Assembly (NCBI RefSeq): GCF_000621745.1
Contig: NZ_KK211335.1
Location: forward strand, 14,490-78,489
DNA from: Clostridium beijerinckii HUN142
Lineage (GTDB): Bacteria > Bacillota > Clostridia > Clostridiales > Clostridiaceae
Direction of reading: 5' to 3'
Length of the DNA: 64,000 nt
Positions 1 to 10,199 of this stretch are shown piece by piece; within the stretch, counting starts at the first letter, position 1; every line of letters begins with the position of its first letter. A program made the position numbers and the translations under genes. Under the pieces are notes generated by a model that saw only the letters and a list, made by a program, of their open reading frames with translations, ran no database searches and was not told the DNA's origin.

Positions 1-203
1 TATAATATAATAAAATTGGACAAAATATTTATTATGTTCAAATAAATGATATATTTATTTATTTAAAAAGTCAAAGTTTAAAGATTTGTAGAATAATTAC
101 GCAACAATCAGCATTGAAATGTTATATTTTGGATTAAGTGGTAGGAATGAGGTGGAAAATTTTACACGTGTTTAGTTGTATTAATTTAAAAGAGGAAGTT
201 ATT

Positions 204-1622
204 ATGAATAAAATTAAAATTAATATGCCCAGAAAAGAACATAAACTTAAGATAAACATGGTAAGCGCCATAAAAAGAAAATTAAATAAAGATATATATA
301 GGAGAAAAAGCAATAAGTTTAATGAAGAATTTTCAAGATACGATATCCTTACAGGGCTACCTAATAGTACTTATTTTTTTGAGAAGCTTAACAATACTTT
401 GGAAATATCAAAAGCTAATTATAGAAAAGGTGCGGTTATTTATATTGATGTCGATAACTACAAAACTATAAATTCTAGTTGGGGTTATTCTGCTGGTGAC
501 TTCATCTTGAAATGTTTTTCTGAAAGGGTGAATAGTTGTATTAGGGGAAAAGGGAAACTATTTAGATTAAATGGGGATGAATTTGCAATTCTAATCTATG
601 AATTTAAATTTATAAATGAAATAGAGGAAATTTGTAATAAAATTTATAAAAATTTAAAGGAACCTTTTAAGATAACAGATGACGATTTGGATATTTATGT
701 AAGTATGGGAATATCTATTTTCCCAGATAATAGTTCAAATGCTGATGAATTATTGAAATTTTGTAATTTGGCTATGTACAAGTCTAAAAAAAGTGGGAAA
801 AATAATTATACAATTTTTAACAATGAAATATTTGAGACATATTATAGGGAGGCATTGATCAGGAGCGAATTAAAGAATGCCATTAATAAGAATGAACTAA
901 ATATTAATTACCAACCACAGATTGATTTATCTAACAATGAGATTGTTGGAATTGAAGCATTGTTGAGATGGAATAATGATAAGCTTGGAAATGTTTCACC
1001 AGCAGAATTTATACCAATTGCTGAAGAACATGGAGATATAGTCCAAATTGGAGATTGGGTGATGGAAAAATCATTAGAGCAAGCGAGCTTGTGGAAGAAT
1101 ATGGGGTACAAGTTTAATAATATTGCAGTTAATATATCACCGATCCAAATCAAGGAAAAAGATTTTAAGGATAAGTTGTTAAAATGCTGTGATAAGTATA
1201 ATATTTCTCCAAATTTTTTAGAGATAGAAATAACAGAAAGTACTTTTCTAGATATATCAGAGGAAAAAGTAGAAGTATTAAATGAACTTAAAGAGATGGG
1301 AATAAATATTGCAATAGATGATTTTGGTACAGGATATTCCTCTTTAAGCTATTTAATTAATATTTCAGTAAGTACATTAAAGATTGATAAAACATTTGTA
1401 GATCATGTAGAAAATTATAAGAACATGGTATTAATAAAGAATATAGTTAACTTATCAAAGGACTTGAAATACAAGGTAATAGTTGAGGGCGTTGAAACAA
1501 GAGAGCAGATAGAGGTACTCGCTGACTTAGGATGTAACATAATTCAAGGCTTCTATTTTAGCAAACCGCTTACAGAAGATAGTATGAAAATATTATTGGA
1601 GAGTAATGGAATAGGAAAATAA
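204..1622 (+). CDS. GGDEF/EAL cyclic-di-GMP signalling protein
   Basis: 472-residue cytoplasmic protein with a diguanylate-cyclase-type GGDEF domain (about 45-205) followed by an EAL phosphodiesterase domain (about 225-470). The GGDEF signature reads NGDEF (123-127), so the first Gly is changed. The EAL half looks intact: EALLRW at 251, [25 protein letters not shown] and QGFYFSKPL are all present. Net c-di-GMP hydrolysis is therefore the likelier activity (inference). There is no transmembrane segment or obvious sensor domain. The start was set at 204 because AGAGGAAG lies 6 bases upstream; the ATG at 138 has no ribosome site. It is followed 38 bp later by a chemoreceptor, suggesting a motility/behaviour unit. 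Confidence 0.9.
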   Translation: MNKIKINMPRKEHKLKINMVSAIKRKLNKDIYRRKSNKFNEEFSRYDILTGLPNSTYFFEKLNNTLEISKANYRKGAVIYIDVDNYKTINSSWGYSAGDFILKCFSERVNSCIRGKGKLFRLNGDEFAILIYEFKFINEIEEICNKIYKNLKEPFKITDDDLDIYVSMGISIFPDNSSNADELLKFCNLAMYKSKKSGKNNYTIFNNEIFETYYREALIRSELKNAINKNELNINYQPQIDLSNNEIVGIEALLRWNNDKLGNVSPAEFIPIAEEHGDIVQIGDWVMEKSLEQASLWKNMGYKFNNIAVNISPIQIKEKDFKDKLLKCCDKYNISPNFLEIEITESTFLDISEEKVEVLNELKEMGINIAIDDFGTGYSSLSYLINISVSTLKIDKTFVDHVENYKNMVLIKNIVNLSKDLKYKVIVEGVETREQIEVLADLGCNIIQGFYFSKPLTEDSMKILLESNGIGK

Positions 1623-1660
1623 TATATAATAGCATTTTAGCAATTGGAGGAAATTTTAAT

Positions 1661-3367
1661 ATGAATTTATTAAACCAAGTGAGAGCAAAGTTAATTTCAT
1701 CATTTTTATTAGTGGCTATATTGATTGCTATTGTAGGCACAGTTGGTGGAATAGAAGTAAAAAGAGTAAATAAAAATGCAGAAACAATGTATAGCGTAAA
1801 TTTACAAAGTGTTAATGAAATTTTGTCAGTTAAATCAAATATGTCACAAATAAAAAGCGAAGTTTCAGTTATAATGTATGATCAAAATAAAAAAGAAGTT
1901 GATCAAGCAAAAAAAAATATTGCTGATATGGTAGCGGCAGATAATGAATATATAGCTAAATATGAGAAATTAATTACTACGTCAGAGGAAAAAGAAAATT
2001 GGACAAAGTTTACTAGTAATGTAACAAAATATAGGGATGCGAGAAATAGGATAATAGATGCAGCGGATTTAAACGATTCAAATGAAGTGACCAAGCAGTA
2101 TAAGATTTTTTTACCTATAGAAGAAGAAATGTTGGCTAGCCTCGATAAGGTTATAGAAATAAATTTGGCTGCAGCAGAAGTGGCAAGTAATAATATTGAT
2201 TTAGCATCCGCACGAACCAATATAATTATGATTTTGATGAGTGTTGTAGGATTTATAATTGCTATTTTACTTGGAATATTTATGGCAAGCCATGTAAATA
2301 AACCATTAAAGAAGATAAGAGATTATGCAGAGAGATTGGCGATGTATGATTTTTCAACGCCAATTACTATTACTAGAAAGGATGAATTTGGACAAACGGG
2401 TATTGCTTTGAATAAGGCTCAAAAAAATGTAAATATGTTGGTTAAAGAGATTATGGAAAATTCTCAAGATATAAGTGCATCGAGCGAGGAACTTTCTGCT
2501 ACAGCTGAAGAATTATCTTTAAGAGCTAGAAGTATCGATGATGCTATAGCAAATATTTCTGATGGGATGCAAGAATCTAGTGCAGCAGCAGAGGAAATAA
2601 GCGCATCAGTTGAAGAAGTAGATTCAAGCGTTAATGAACTTTCAGGAAAAGCTATGGAGGGAAGTAGTAGTTCAAGTAAATCTAAAGAAAAAGCAACAGA
2701 GGTAAAGAATAATGGTAAAAGGGCTATAGAAGAAACAAGGAATCTATATGCGGAAAAAGAAAACAAAATGTTAGAAGTTATTGAAGATGGAAAAGTAGTA
2801 GATAATATAAAAGTTATGGCAGATACAATAGGAAGCATAGCAGAACAAACAAATTTACTAGCTCTAAATGCAGCTATAGAGGCTGCAAGAGCAGGGGAAC
2901 AAGGTAAAGGTTTTGCAGTTGTTGCAGAAGAAGTAAGAACACTTGCGGAACAGTCATCACAAGCGGTAACATCAATACAAGAAACAATAACTAGGGTTCG
3001 CGAAGCTTTTAAAAATAGTATTGATACAGGTAATGATATACTTTCATTTATTAATACTGAAGTACATAGACAATTTAATGCCTATATGGAAACCGGTGAC
3101 CAATATTATAATGATTCAAATTTTGTCAGCATGATGTCAGAGGAAATTGCAGCTATGTCAGAAGAGATAACAGCTACTGTAGGTCAGGTTAGCGAAGTTG
3201 TACAAGACATGGCACAAACTACTCAAAAGTCTAGTGAAGAAGTAACTACAATTAAAGAAAGTATGGATGAAGCCACAAAAGCGATAGATCAAGTTGCATT
3301 AACAGCACATAGCCAGGCGGAGCTTGCGCAAAGGCTTAATGAAATGATACAAAAATTTAAAATTTAG
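1661..3367 (+). CDS. methyl-accepting chemotaxis protein
   Basis: 568-residue chemoreceptor. The N-terminal transmembrane helix (about 9-30) and a second one (about 187-208) bracket an extracellular four-helix-bundle-type sensor. HAMP follows, then a long coiled signalling domain whose conserved hairpin tip ([20 protein letters not shown]) begins near residue 395. Membrane topology and tip sequence are seen directly; the ligand is unknown. The Shine-Dalgarno TGGAGG sits upstream of ATG 1661. A hairpin with a T-run at 3446-3483 ends the unit. It lies just upstream of the galactose uptake genes but with a 750-bp gap, so a link to sugar sensing by the binding proteins is only a possibility. Confidence 0.93.
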   Translation: MNLLNQVRAKLISSFLLVAILIAIVGTVGGIEVKRVNKNAETMYSVNLQSVNEILSVKSNMSQIKSEVSVIMYDQNKKEVDQAKKNIADMVAADNEYIAKYEKLITTSEEKENWTKFTSNVTKYRDARNRIIDAADLNDSNEVTKQYKIFLPIEEEMLASLDKVIEINLAAAEVASNNIDLASARTNIIMILMSVVGFIIAILLGIFMASHVNKPLKKIRDYAERLAMYDFSTPITITRKDEFGQTGIALNKAQKNVNMLVKEIMENSQDISASSEELSATAEELSLRARSIDDAIANISDGMQESSAAAEEISASVEEVDSSVNELSGKAMEGSSSSSKSKEKATEVKNNGKRAIEETRNLYAEKENKMLEVIEDGKVVDNIKVMADTIGSIAEQTNLLALNAAIEAARAGEQGKGFAVVAEEVRTLAEQSSQAVTSIQETITRVREAFKNSIDTGNDILSFINTEVHRQFNAYMETGDQYYNDSNFVSMMSEEIAAMSEEITATVGQVSEVVQDMAQTTQKSSEEVTTIKESMDEATKAIDQVALTAHSQAELAQRLNEMIQKFKI

Positions 3368-3445
3368 GTGTCAAGATGCAAGAAATAATGATTTTATCTT
3401 TAAGTCAATTTCATAAATAGAAATATAATTATACATATTGTTTAT

Positions 3446-3483
3446 AGAGGGTATAAATGTTGAACTTATATCCTCTTTTTATA
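3446..3483 (+). terminator. rho-independent terminator after the chemoreceptor
   Basis: AGAGG-ATATA-type stem (left arm from 3446, right arm ending 3476) followed by a run of T. It lies 80 bp after the chemoreceptor stop. Confidence 0.75.
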
Positions 3484-4120
3484 TTTTTATTAGAATAAAA
3501 TCAACTTATACTTTTAATTTCTATATTCTATATATTGATTACCAGAGCCTTAAATGAGTAAAATGAGGATTACTAATTTCTTAAATAGCATTAATGTTAT
3601 GAATTTTTAATTATAGATAAACAGTTTAAGAATTTTATTTATTAGATGAACATATTTACAAAGTTGCTAAGGCTTTAAGTTCATATCTTCACTAGAAATA
3701 ATAAATATATTTGTAACCACAAGGGTCATAATATGTAGAAAACATTTGAAAATGAGCTGTTAAAGGGTCTTAGTTGTAGATTGTTCCATCTTAGGTTGTG
3801 AAGTGAGAGTCCAAAATTTTCTTTTAGGTTCTCGAGCTTCCCTAGGAAAGTTGGAGCATGCTAAAGTGGATGCAACCTGCAATTTAGCACTTTCAGCGAA
3901 ATTTTCATAGTCATGCGAAATAACAATGTTTCTACTTTCCGCGGATTATCCCACAAGCCTAAGTTATATGTTGGTTATCTATAACATCTAAGAAATTCGA
4001 TAAAAGAGTGAAGAATTTTGTATGGAGACTAAGGAATAAAATCCCTATAATTAGTAATGTAAACGAAGACAAATATAAATCTTTGTTTTGGGATTTAGAT
4101 AAGAATATGGAGGGGTAAAA
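3484..4120. other. 637-bp intergenic region before mglB
   Basis: A+T-rich stretch without a supportable gene. It contains a diverged copy of the large palindrome family (about 3790-3940, minus orientation, listed separately). The mglB ribosome site (GGAGGGG) is at its right end. I could not pick a convincing promoter. Confidence 0.6.
3790..3940 (-). repeat. large palindrome family, copy A (diverged)
   Basis: Read on the minus strand from 3940, it matches the first half of copy E at 50023-50208: CATTGTT, then ACTATGAAAAT, CGCTGAAAG and AGCATGCTCC in the same order and spacing. The second half has diverged or been rearranged, so the outer arms no longer pair well. Confidence 0.55.
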
Positions 4121-5191
4121 ATGAAAAGGTTTAAGAGTCTATTAACAATTGTAATGTCAGCAGCTATAGTTGCAACAATGGCAGGATGTGGAGCAAGTAA
4201 GAGTGCAAGTTCTGGAGGGGATGCGCAAACAAGTACTAAATCTTCAAACACTTTAATTGGTTCAGCAATATATAAATTTGATGATACTTTCATGACAGGA
4301 GTTCGTACTGCTATGGAAGGTGAAGCTAAGGAAAAAGGATCAACTATTGAATTAGTGGATTCACAAAATAAACAACCTACTCAAAATGAGCAAGTTGATA
4401 CATTTATTACAAAGGGTGTAAACGCCTTAGCAATAAATCCAGTTGATAGAACTGCAGCAGGTCCTATCATTGAAAAAGCAAAAGCTAAGAAACTTCCAAT
4501 CGTATTTTTAAATCGTGAGCCAGAAAAAGCAGATATGGATAGCTATGATAAGGTTTGGTATGTAGGTGCACATGCAGAACAATCAGGAACTTTATCAGGT
4601 CAACTTATAGCTGATTACTTCAAGGCACATCCAGAAGCAGATAAAAATCATGATGGAGTTGTACAATACGTAATGCTTCAAGGAGAACCAGGACATCAAG
4701 ATGCTACTCTTCGTACAGAATATTCTATAAAAGCTATTGAAGCTGCAGGATTAAAAACTCAAAAGCTTGCTGCTGATACAGCAATGTGGGACAAGGCAAA
4801 AGCTACTGACCTTATGAAAGCATTCATGACAGGTCAAGGTGTTGATAAGATAGAAGCAGTTCTTTGTAACAATGATGATATGGCTCTTGGTGCAGTAGAA
4901 GCATTAAAAGCTGAAGGATATAACAAAGGTGATGCATCTAAATATATTCCAGTAGTTGGAGTTGATGCAACAGCACCAGCACTACAAGCTATGAAAGAAG
5001 GATCACTTCTTGGAACAGTTCTAAATGATGCAGAAAACCAAGGTAAGGCTACAGTTAATATAGCTTTAGCAGCTGCTCAAGGGAAAGAAATTAATAAAGA
5101 AAATATTGGATTTGATGTAACTGATGGAAAATATGTATGGATTGACTATGTAAAGGTTACTCAAGATAACTACAAGGATTATTTAAAATAA
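4121..5191 (+). CDS. mglB: galactose/methyl-galactoside ABC transporter binding lipoprotein MglB
   Basis: 356 residues. A signal peptide with lipobox MAGC (Cys23) makes it a membrane-anchored lipoprotein. The periplasmic-binding-protein type 1 fold closely follows E. coli GGBP. The sugar-contact residues can be placed: DxF in KFDDTF, Asn in NREP, His/Asp/Arg in GHQDATLRTEY, Trp in TAMWD, Asn in CNNDDMALG, Asp in VGVDAT and Asn in TVLNDAE. The calcium loop DKNHDGVVQ is also present. It binds galactose/glucose outside the cell and delivers it to MglC/MglA. It is first in the operon with GGAGGGG upstream; a hairpin at 5214-5250 separates it from mglA. Confidence 0.93.
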   Translation: MKRFKSLLTIVMSAAIVATMAGCGASKSASSGGDAQTSTKSSNTLIGSAIYKFDDTFMTGVRTAMEGEAKEKGSTIELVDSQNKQPTQNEQVDTFITKGVNALAINPVDRTAAGPIIEKAKAKKLPIVFLNREPEKADMDSYDKVWYVGAHAEQSGTLSGQLIADYFKAHPEADKNHDGVVQYVMLQGEPGHQDATLRTEYSIKAIEAAGLKTQKLAADTAMWDKAKATDLMKAFMTGQGVDKIEAVLCNNDDMALGAVEALKAEGYNKGDASKYIPVVGVDATAPALQAMKEGSLLGTVLNDAENQGKATVNIALAAAQGKEINKENIGFDVTDGKYVWIDYVKVTQDNYKDYLK

Positions 5192-5213
5192 GATATATCT
5201 GGCATAGAAATTG

Positions 5214-5255
5214 TCAGGGATGCGAGATTATAAAAAATCCCCATCCCTGAATTAT
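5214..5255 (+). terminator. attenuating hairpin between mglB and mglA
   Basis: TCAGGGATG pairs with CATCCCTGA (5214-5222 with 5242-5250) and is followed by an A/T-rich tail. It probably stabilises or partly ends the mglB message, giving more binding protein than ATPase. The effect is inferred. Confidence 0.6.
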
Positions 5256-5279
5256 TATTTAAAAAAGGAGGATGCTTGT

Positions 5280-6779
5280 ATGGGTGAATATGTACTGGAG
5301 ATGAATAACATAACAAAGGTATTTCCAGGAGTAAAAGCATTAGATGGTGTAACATTGAAGGTTCGCAAGGGAAGTGTCCATGCATTAATGGGAGAAAATG
5401 GTGCTGGGAAATCAACCCTAATGAAATGTCTATTTGGTATTTATCATGAAGATGGTGGAGAGATCATATTAGATGGAAAGAAAATGGAGATAAATACTTC
5501 AAAACAAGCATTGGATTTAGGTGTATCAATGATACATCAAGAATTGCACCCAATTCGTTTCCGTCCAGTTATGGAAAACATTTGGCTTGGCAGATTTCCA
5601 ATGAAAGGAATTGCTGTTGATAAGAAAACTATGATTAAGAAAACAAAGGAATTATTTGAAGAAATTGAGTTAGATATAAATCCTGAAGCATTAGCGGGAA
5701 CACTTTCTCCATCTAATCTTCAATTAGTTGAAATAGCAAAGGCTGTTAGCTATAATTCTAAAATTATTATTATGGATGAACCGACTTCATCATTAACAGA
5801 AAATGAAACTAAGCATTTATTTAAGATAATAAAACAACTTCAAAATAAGGGCTGTGCAATTATATACATATCCCATAAGATGGAGGAAATTCTTAAGATA
5901 TCAGATGAAGTAACAATTATGAGAGATGGTCAGTATGTAGGAACTTGGGATGCCAAAGATCTTACAACAGACTTAATTATAAATCGTATGGTTGGTCGTG
6001 ATATGACTAATAGATTTCCACCAAGAGAATATACACCAAGTAAAGATGTTGTATTAAGGGTAGAAAATCTTTGTTCTCCAATTAAGAAATCATTCCAAAA
6101 TGTAAGCTTTGATTTACATAAGGGTGAAATACTAGGAATAGGTGGTCTTGTTGGGGCACAACGTACAGAATTAGTCGAAGCACTATTTGGACTTCGTGAA
6201 GTAGAGTCTGGAACTGTGGAAAAGGATGGAAAAGTAATAAAAATAAAAATTCCCAAAGATGCAAAAGAGCATGGTTTTGCACTGTTAACAGAAGAAAGAC
6301 GTGCTACTGGAATATTTGGCATTCTTTCAGTGTTAGATAATACTGTAATTGCAAGTCAGAAAGAATATGCTAAAGCGGGAGTTTTACAAGAAGCAAAGAG
6401 ATATAAAGCTGCAAAGCAGTCAAATCAGGAACTTAGAACTAAAACACCAAGTATGGAACAATTGATTCAAAATCTTTCTGGAGGAAATCAACAAAAAGTT
6501 TTAATTGCACGTTGGCTTCTTACAAATCCAGATATTCTTATATTAGATGAGCCTACAAGAGGAATTGATGTTGGGGCTAAGTATGAAATTTATTCTATCA
6601 TGCATGAATTGGTTAAGAAAGGCAAGTCAATTATTATGATTTCTTCTGAAATGCCAGAATTACTTGGTATGTCAGATAGAGTTATGGTTATGTGTGAAGG
6701 TAAAGTTACTGGGATTTTAGATCAAAGTGAAGCAGATTCAGTGAAAGTTATGAATCTTGCTACAAAATTTATGCAATAA
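5280..6779 (+). CDS. mglA: galactose/methyl-galactoside ABC transporter ATPase MglA
   Basis: 499-residue tandem ATPase of the sugar-importer (MglA/RbsA) class. Domain 1 has Walker A GENGAGKST (38-46) and Walker B IIIMDEPTS. Domain 2 has the usual degenerate Walker A (GGLVGAQRTE), signature LSGGNQQKV and ILILDEPTRG. It energises import through MglC. The start is at 5280, where AAAGGAGG precedes ATG; an upstream in-frame ATG at 5211 lies inside the attenuator hairpin and lacks a ribosome site. It sits between mglB and mglC, but 223 bp containing a dispersed repeat separates it from mglC. Confidence 0.94.
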   Translation: MGEYVLEMNNITKVFPGVKALDGVTLKVRKGSVHALMGENGAGKSTLMKCLFGIYHEDGGEIILDGKKMEINTSKQALDLGVSMIHQELHPIRFRPVMENIWLGRFPMKGIAVDKKTMIKKTKELFEEIELDINPEALAGTLSPSNLQLVEIAKAVSYNSKIIIMDEPTSSLTENETKHLFKIIKQLQNKGCAIIYISHKMEEILKISDEVTIMRDGQYVGTWDAKDLTTDLIINRMVGRDMTNRFPPREYTPSKDVVLRVENLCSPIKKSFQNVSFDLHKGEILGIGGLVGAQRTELVEALFGLREVESGTVEKDGKVIKIKIPKDAKEHGFALLTEERRATGIFGILSVLDNTVIASQKEYAKAGVLQEAKRYKAAKQSNQELRTKTPSMEQLIQNLSGGNQQKVLIARWLLTNPDILILDEPTRGIDVGAKYEIYSIMHELVKKGKSIIMISSEMPELLGMSDRVMVMCEGKVTGILDQSEADSVKVMNLATKFMQ

Positions 6780-6840
6780 GAAATATCTCCTTTATCAAGT
6801 TAAACTTGATTCAGGTAGGACCAATCCGCAGCTGAATTTT

Positions 6841-6949
6841 AGTTGAACTTATACCCATAAGGGGCACAGTGTCCATGAGTATGCAACCGTTATGTTATCT
6901 TACATATAAAGAAGTGAAAATGTTACGGACGCTAGTTATTGGATAAATG
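6841..6949 (+). repeat. dispersed ACTTATACCC element, copy 1
   Basis: Non-coding 109-bp element inside the mgl operon. Its left part (GTTGAACTTATACCC, then GGGGCAC) recurs at 20841-20876. Its left and right parts (GCTAGTTATTGGATAAAT) recur with changes at 41226-41324. The left part also appears at the window end (63974). Function is unknown; it could be a degenerate mobile unit or a structured RNA. Confidence 0.6.
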
Positions 6950-7002
6950 AATTTTTATAACAAATGATTTTGGTAGGAGAGAAAGAAAGTGAGGTATGTA
7001 AT

Positions 7003-8229
7003 ATGAGTGGAGAAAAGATAGTTTCACGAAAAGGCTTTGGAAAAATATTTTTAGGTATTGGTGCTTTTTTGGTGGCTTTAGGAATTGTTTTTAATTTTAT
7101 TTTAGATCCAAGTGTATTTTATGATTTACCAATTTATATAGATGGAGTTGGTATAGCATTACTTATTTATGGAGCAAAGCAGTTTTTTGATAAGAAAAAT
7201 GCAGATATGGAGGTTGTTTTTTCATCAAAAACTATAAAGAATTTCTTTACAGATAATGCAATAATTATAGCGTTATTATTACTAGTAGTTGTAATTATGA
7301 TAATTCAACCACGTTTTATGCAATATGCTGTATTTCTAGATATTTTGACACAATCATCAACAAAAATGATTGTTGCTTTAGGAATATGTTTTACATTATT
7401 AATTGCTGGTACTGATTTATCAGCAGGACGTATGGTAGGTCTTGCAGCTGTAATATCAACTTCAATGTTGCAAAACCCTGATTATGCAAATAGATTCTTC
7501 CCTAATATGCCACAGTTAGCAGTTATCATTCCAATACTGTTAGCAGTAGTTGGATGTGCTATATTTGGAGTTCTTAATGGTTTCTTGGTTGCGAAATATG
7601 ATATGCATCCATTTATTGCAACATTGGCATCTCAAGTTATAGTATATGGTGTAACTTCTCTATACTTTGACTTACCTCCAAACAAATCACAACCTATTGG
7701 TGGTATTCGTCCAGATTTTATAGAGATTGGACAAACAAAATTGTTTCAAATTGGAAGCTTCCCAGGAATATCAATTTTAGTTCCAATTGCTGTAGTATTC
7801 ATCATTCTAGTATGGTTTATTTTAAATAAAACTGTATTTGGTAAGAATGTATATGCTATTGGTGGTAACCGTGAAGCAGCAGTAGTTTCTGGAGTAAATG
7901 TATTTGCAACTATTATGGGAATATTCATCTTCGCATCACTTTTATATGGTGTTGGTGGTGTACTCGAAGCAGCTAGAACAGCTGGTGCAACAAATAACTA
8001 TGGTAATGGTTATGAGCTTGATGCGATCGCAGCCTGCGTTGTAGGTGGTGTTTCATTAAATGGTGGTGTTGGTAAAGTTGGTGGAATAGTAAGTGGTGTT
8101 CTAATATTTACTGTTATCCAATATGGATTACAATTTATAGCGGTAAGTCCTATGTGGCAACAAGTTATAAAAGGTATCATCATAGCAGTTGCAGTTGCAA
8201 TAGATATGGCAAAATACAGAAGAAAATAA
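7003..8229 (+). CDS. mglC: galactose/methyl-galactoside ABC transporter permease MglC
   Basis: 408-residue membrane protein of the BPD_transp_2 sugar-permease family with about ten hydrophobic helices. The conserved family segment GTDLSAGRMVGL and the late GYELDAIAACVVGG-VSLNGG region are both visible. It has an N-terminal extension of roughly 90 residues with two extra hydrophobic segments compared with E. coli MglC; such longer forms occur in clostridia as far as I recall. Start 7003 follows GAGGT at 6991; the earlier ATG at 6964 has no good site. A terminator at 8253-8300 ends the mglBAC unit. Confidence 0.93.
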   Translation: MSGEKIVSRKGFGKIFLGIGAFLVALGIVFNFILDPSVFYDLPIYIDGVGIALLIYGAKQFFDKKNADMEVVFSSKTIKNFFTDNAIIIALLLLVVVIMIIQPRFMQYAVFLDILTQSSTKMIVALGICFTLLIAGTDLSAGRMVGLAAVISTSMLQNPDYANRFFPNMPQLAVIIPILLAVVGCAIFGVLNGFLVAKYDMHPFIATLASQVIVYGVTSLYFDLPPNKSQPIGGIRPDFIEIGQTKLFQIGSFPGISILVPIAVVFIILVWFILNKTVFGKNVYAIGGNREAAVVSGVNVFATIMGIFIFASLLYGVGGVLEAARTAGATNNYGNGYELDAIAACVVGGVSLNGGVGKVGGIVSGVLIFTVIQYGLQFIAVSPMWQQVIKGIIIAVAVAIDMAKYRRK

Positions 8230-8252
8230 TTCATACACAAATAAATAAAATG

Positions 8253-8300
8253 CAGGCAAATCATCAGTTTTTTAGCTGGAGGTTTGCCTGTATTTTGTTT
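8253..8300 (+). terminator. terminator of mglBAC
   Basis: CAGGCAAA pairs with TTTGCCTG, followed by TATTTTG. Confidence 0.8.
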
Positions 8301-8571
8301 ATTTTCTAAATAATAAATGAATTGGTAAGGTTTAGCACTCATGCTAGTAATAATTTAATACATAATGTATAATAGTATTTAGGCACAATCAAAAATAACA
8401 AATTTACCTGTCAGCCTTTTTTCATCATACTTCGTAGCCAAATTGCTCTAATAGACCCGCTATGAGGGCGAATTTGTCTCATCGTCTGATAAAAAGTATT
8501 CATGGCAGTTCTTGAAGTGTTATTTATTTTCATGCGCCTTAGCAAATAATTCATCTATCGGAGGTAGTTAA
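8301..8571. other. region upstream of the response regulator
   Basis: Holds an inverted pair CAAATTGCTCT / GAGGGCGAATTTG (8438-8477) in a more G+C-rich patch (about 8400-8540) than its surroundings. It could be a leader structure or an old repeat fragment. No gene is seen. The ribosome site GGAGGT for the next gene is at its end. Confidence 0.4.
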
Positions 8572-10188
8572 ATGAATTTATATAGAATTATGATTGTAGA
8601 TGATGAAGAAGAAATACGTCTTGGAATCATAAAAAAGATTGATTGGGAAGCCAATGGATTTATAGTTGTTGGTGATGCCGAGAATGGACAAGATGCCTTA
8701 GAAAAAGCAGAAAGACTACAGCCAGATGTTATAATGACAGATATTAAAATGCCATTTATGGATGGGTTGGAACTAGGAAAGAAGCTGGTAGAATTAATGC
8801 CATCTACAAAAATTATTGTATTTTCAGGATGTGATGATTTTGAGTATGCTCATAAAGCAATAAAGATAAATGTAGTTGAATACGTTCTGAAACCGATTAA
8901 CTCTGTAGAACTTATAGAAGTTTTAGTGAGGTTAAAAGAACAGCTTGATCGCGAATATAATGAAAAAAGAAATTTAGAAACACTTTATAAGCATTATATT
9001 AAAAGTTTACCAGTAATTAGAGAACAATTTTTAGTTGGTGTAATTGAAGGAAGGATAAGTGAAGAACAATGGCATGAACAACTGGAGGAGCTTGGAATAG
9101 ATTTTAGGTATGAGTATTTATCAGTAGGACTTATCCAGGCAGATGGTACATTATCTTTTGAAGAAAACTTAAATAGTTTTTCTGGGCAAAAGGAATCAGC
9201 ACTTACACCAATTTCTATTAAGAAAATTGTAGATGAAAATATGGGTAAGTATTGTAAGTTTATTAGTTTTATCTATTCTGGTATGGTAATAGTTATGGGG
9301 AATTTTGAGAAAAAGGAAGATATATTATTATTTATAAAAGGTATAAATGAGGTTTGCAAAGTTTATAAGAGAATTATGAGTTTAACAATATCTGCAGGGA
9401 TAGGGTATGTTTATAATAATCCTTTGCAAATACGTTTTTCGTATAGAACTGCACAAAATGCATTAGATTATAGATTTATATTAGGAGCTGGAAAAGCTAT
9501 TTATATTGATGATGTAGAACCAGATAATTCAATCCAGCTACAACTTGATGAGAAAGAAGAACGATCAATGCTAAATGCAATAAAAATTTCTTCAGAGGAT
9601 GAAATTTCAGAGGCAATTGATAGTTTGTTTAAGAAAACAGAAGATTTATTATTGCCTTTTAATCAATATAGAATTTATCTTATGGAAATTATGACATCAC
9701 TTTTAAAACTTGTTCAAACATATGCATTTGACATAGAAGAAGTTTTTGGTGAAAATTTTAATGCATACAGTTATTTGGAATCATTCAATTCTATTCATGA
9801 AGTCGAGAAATGGATTATAGGAAAAGCTATTAGGATAAATAGTTATATTAAAAGGGAGCGAATCAATTCATCTATGATGCTTATTGAGAAAGCAAAACAA
9901 TATATAAAAGAAAATTATAGTGATTATGATATTTCTGTAGAAAGGTTATGTTCTAAATTACATGTCAGCCCAACATATTTTTCTACAATGTTTAAGAAGG
10001 AAACAGGAACAAGTTTCGTAAATTATCTCACAGCAACACGTTTAGAAGAAGCTGTTAAGCTTTTGAATACAACTGATGATAAGACATACATGATAGCGGA
10101 AAAAGTTGGATATCCAGAAGCTAATTATTTTAGTTATGTTTTTAAAAAACAGTTTGGAGTATCTCCATCAAAGTATAGAAAGAATTGA
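8572..10188 (+). CDS. YesN-type response regulator, AraC-family DNA-binding output
   Basis: 538 residues. The receiver domain (1-120) has acidic pair D10/D11, phospho-acceptor Asp57 in IMTDIKMP and Lys107 in VLKP. A long middle region follows. The C-terminal AraC/XylS double helix-turn-helix spans about 435-538 and ends with the usual FKKQFGVSPSKYRKN. It is paired with the kinase that starts 12 bp downstream. Its position next to mglBAC and two sugar-binding proteins suggests it controls mgl in response to extracellular galactose or glucose; the target is inferred. Confidence 0.92.
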   Translation: MNLYRIMIVDDEEEIRLGIIKKIDWEANGFIVVGDAENGQDALEKAERLQPDVIMTDIKMPFMDGLELGKKLVELMPSTKIIVFSGCDDFEYAHKAIKINVVEYVLKPINSVELIEVLVRLKEQLDREYNEKRNLETLYKHYIKSLPVIREQFLVGVIEGRISEEQWHEQLEELGIDFRYEYLSVGLIQADGTLSFEENLNSFSGQKESALTPISIKKIVDENMGKYCKFISFIYSGMVIVMGNFEKKEDILLFIKGINEVCKVYKRIMSLTISAGIGYVYNNPLQIRFSYRTAQNALDYRFILGAGKAIYIDDVEPDNSIQLQLDEKEERSMLNAIKISSEDEISEAIDSLFKKTEDLLLPFNQYRIYLMEIMTSLLKLVQTYAFDIEEVFGENFNAYSYLESFNSIHEVEKWIIGKAIRINSYIKRERINSSMMLIEKAKQYIKENYSDYDISVERLCSKLHVSPTYFSTMFKKETGTSFVNYLTATRLEEAVKLLNTTDDKTYMIAEKVGYPEANYFSYVFKKQFGVSPSKYRKN

Positions 10189-10199
10189 GTTGAGTTACC

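Noticed and set aside
4050-4075. Possible GalR half-site before mglB (TGTAAACGAAGACA)
   Set aside because: Only the left half fits the LacI-family consensus, so it is not a credible operator without binding data.
8438-8477. Inverted pair upstream of the response regulator as a riboswitch
   Set aside because: The stem is short and imperfect and I see no match to a known riboswitch core; kept only as a region note.
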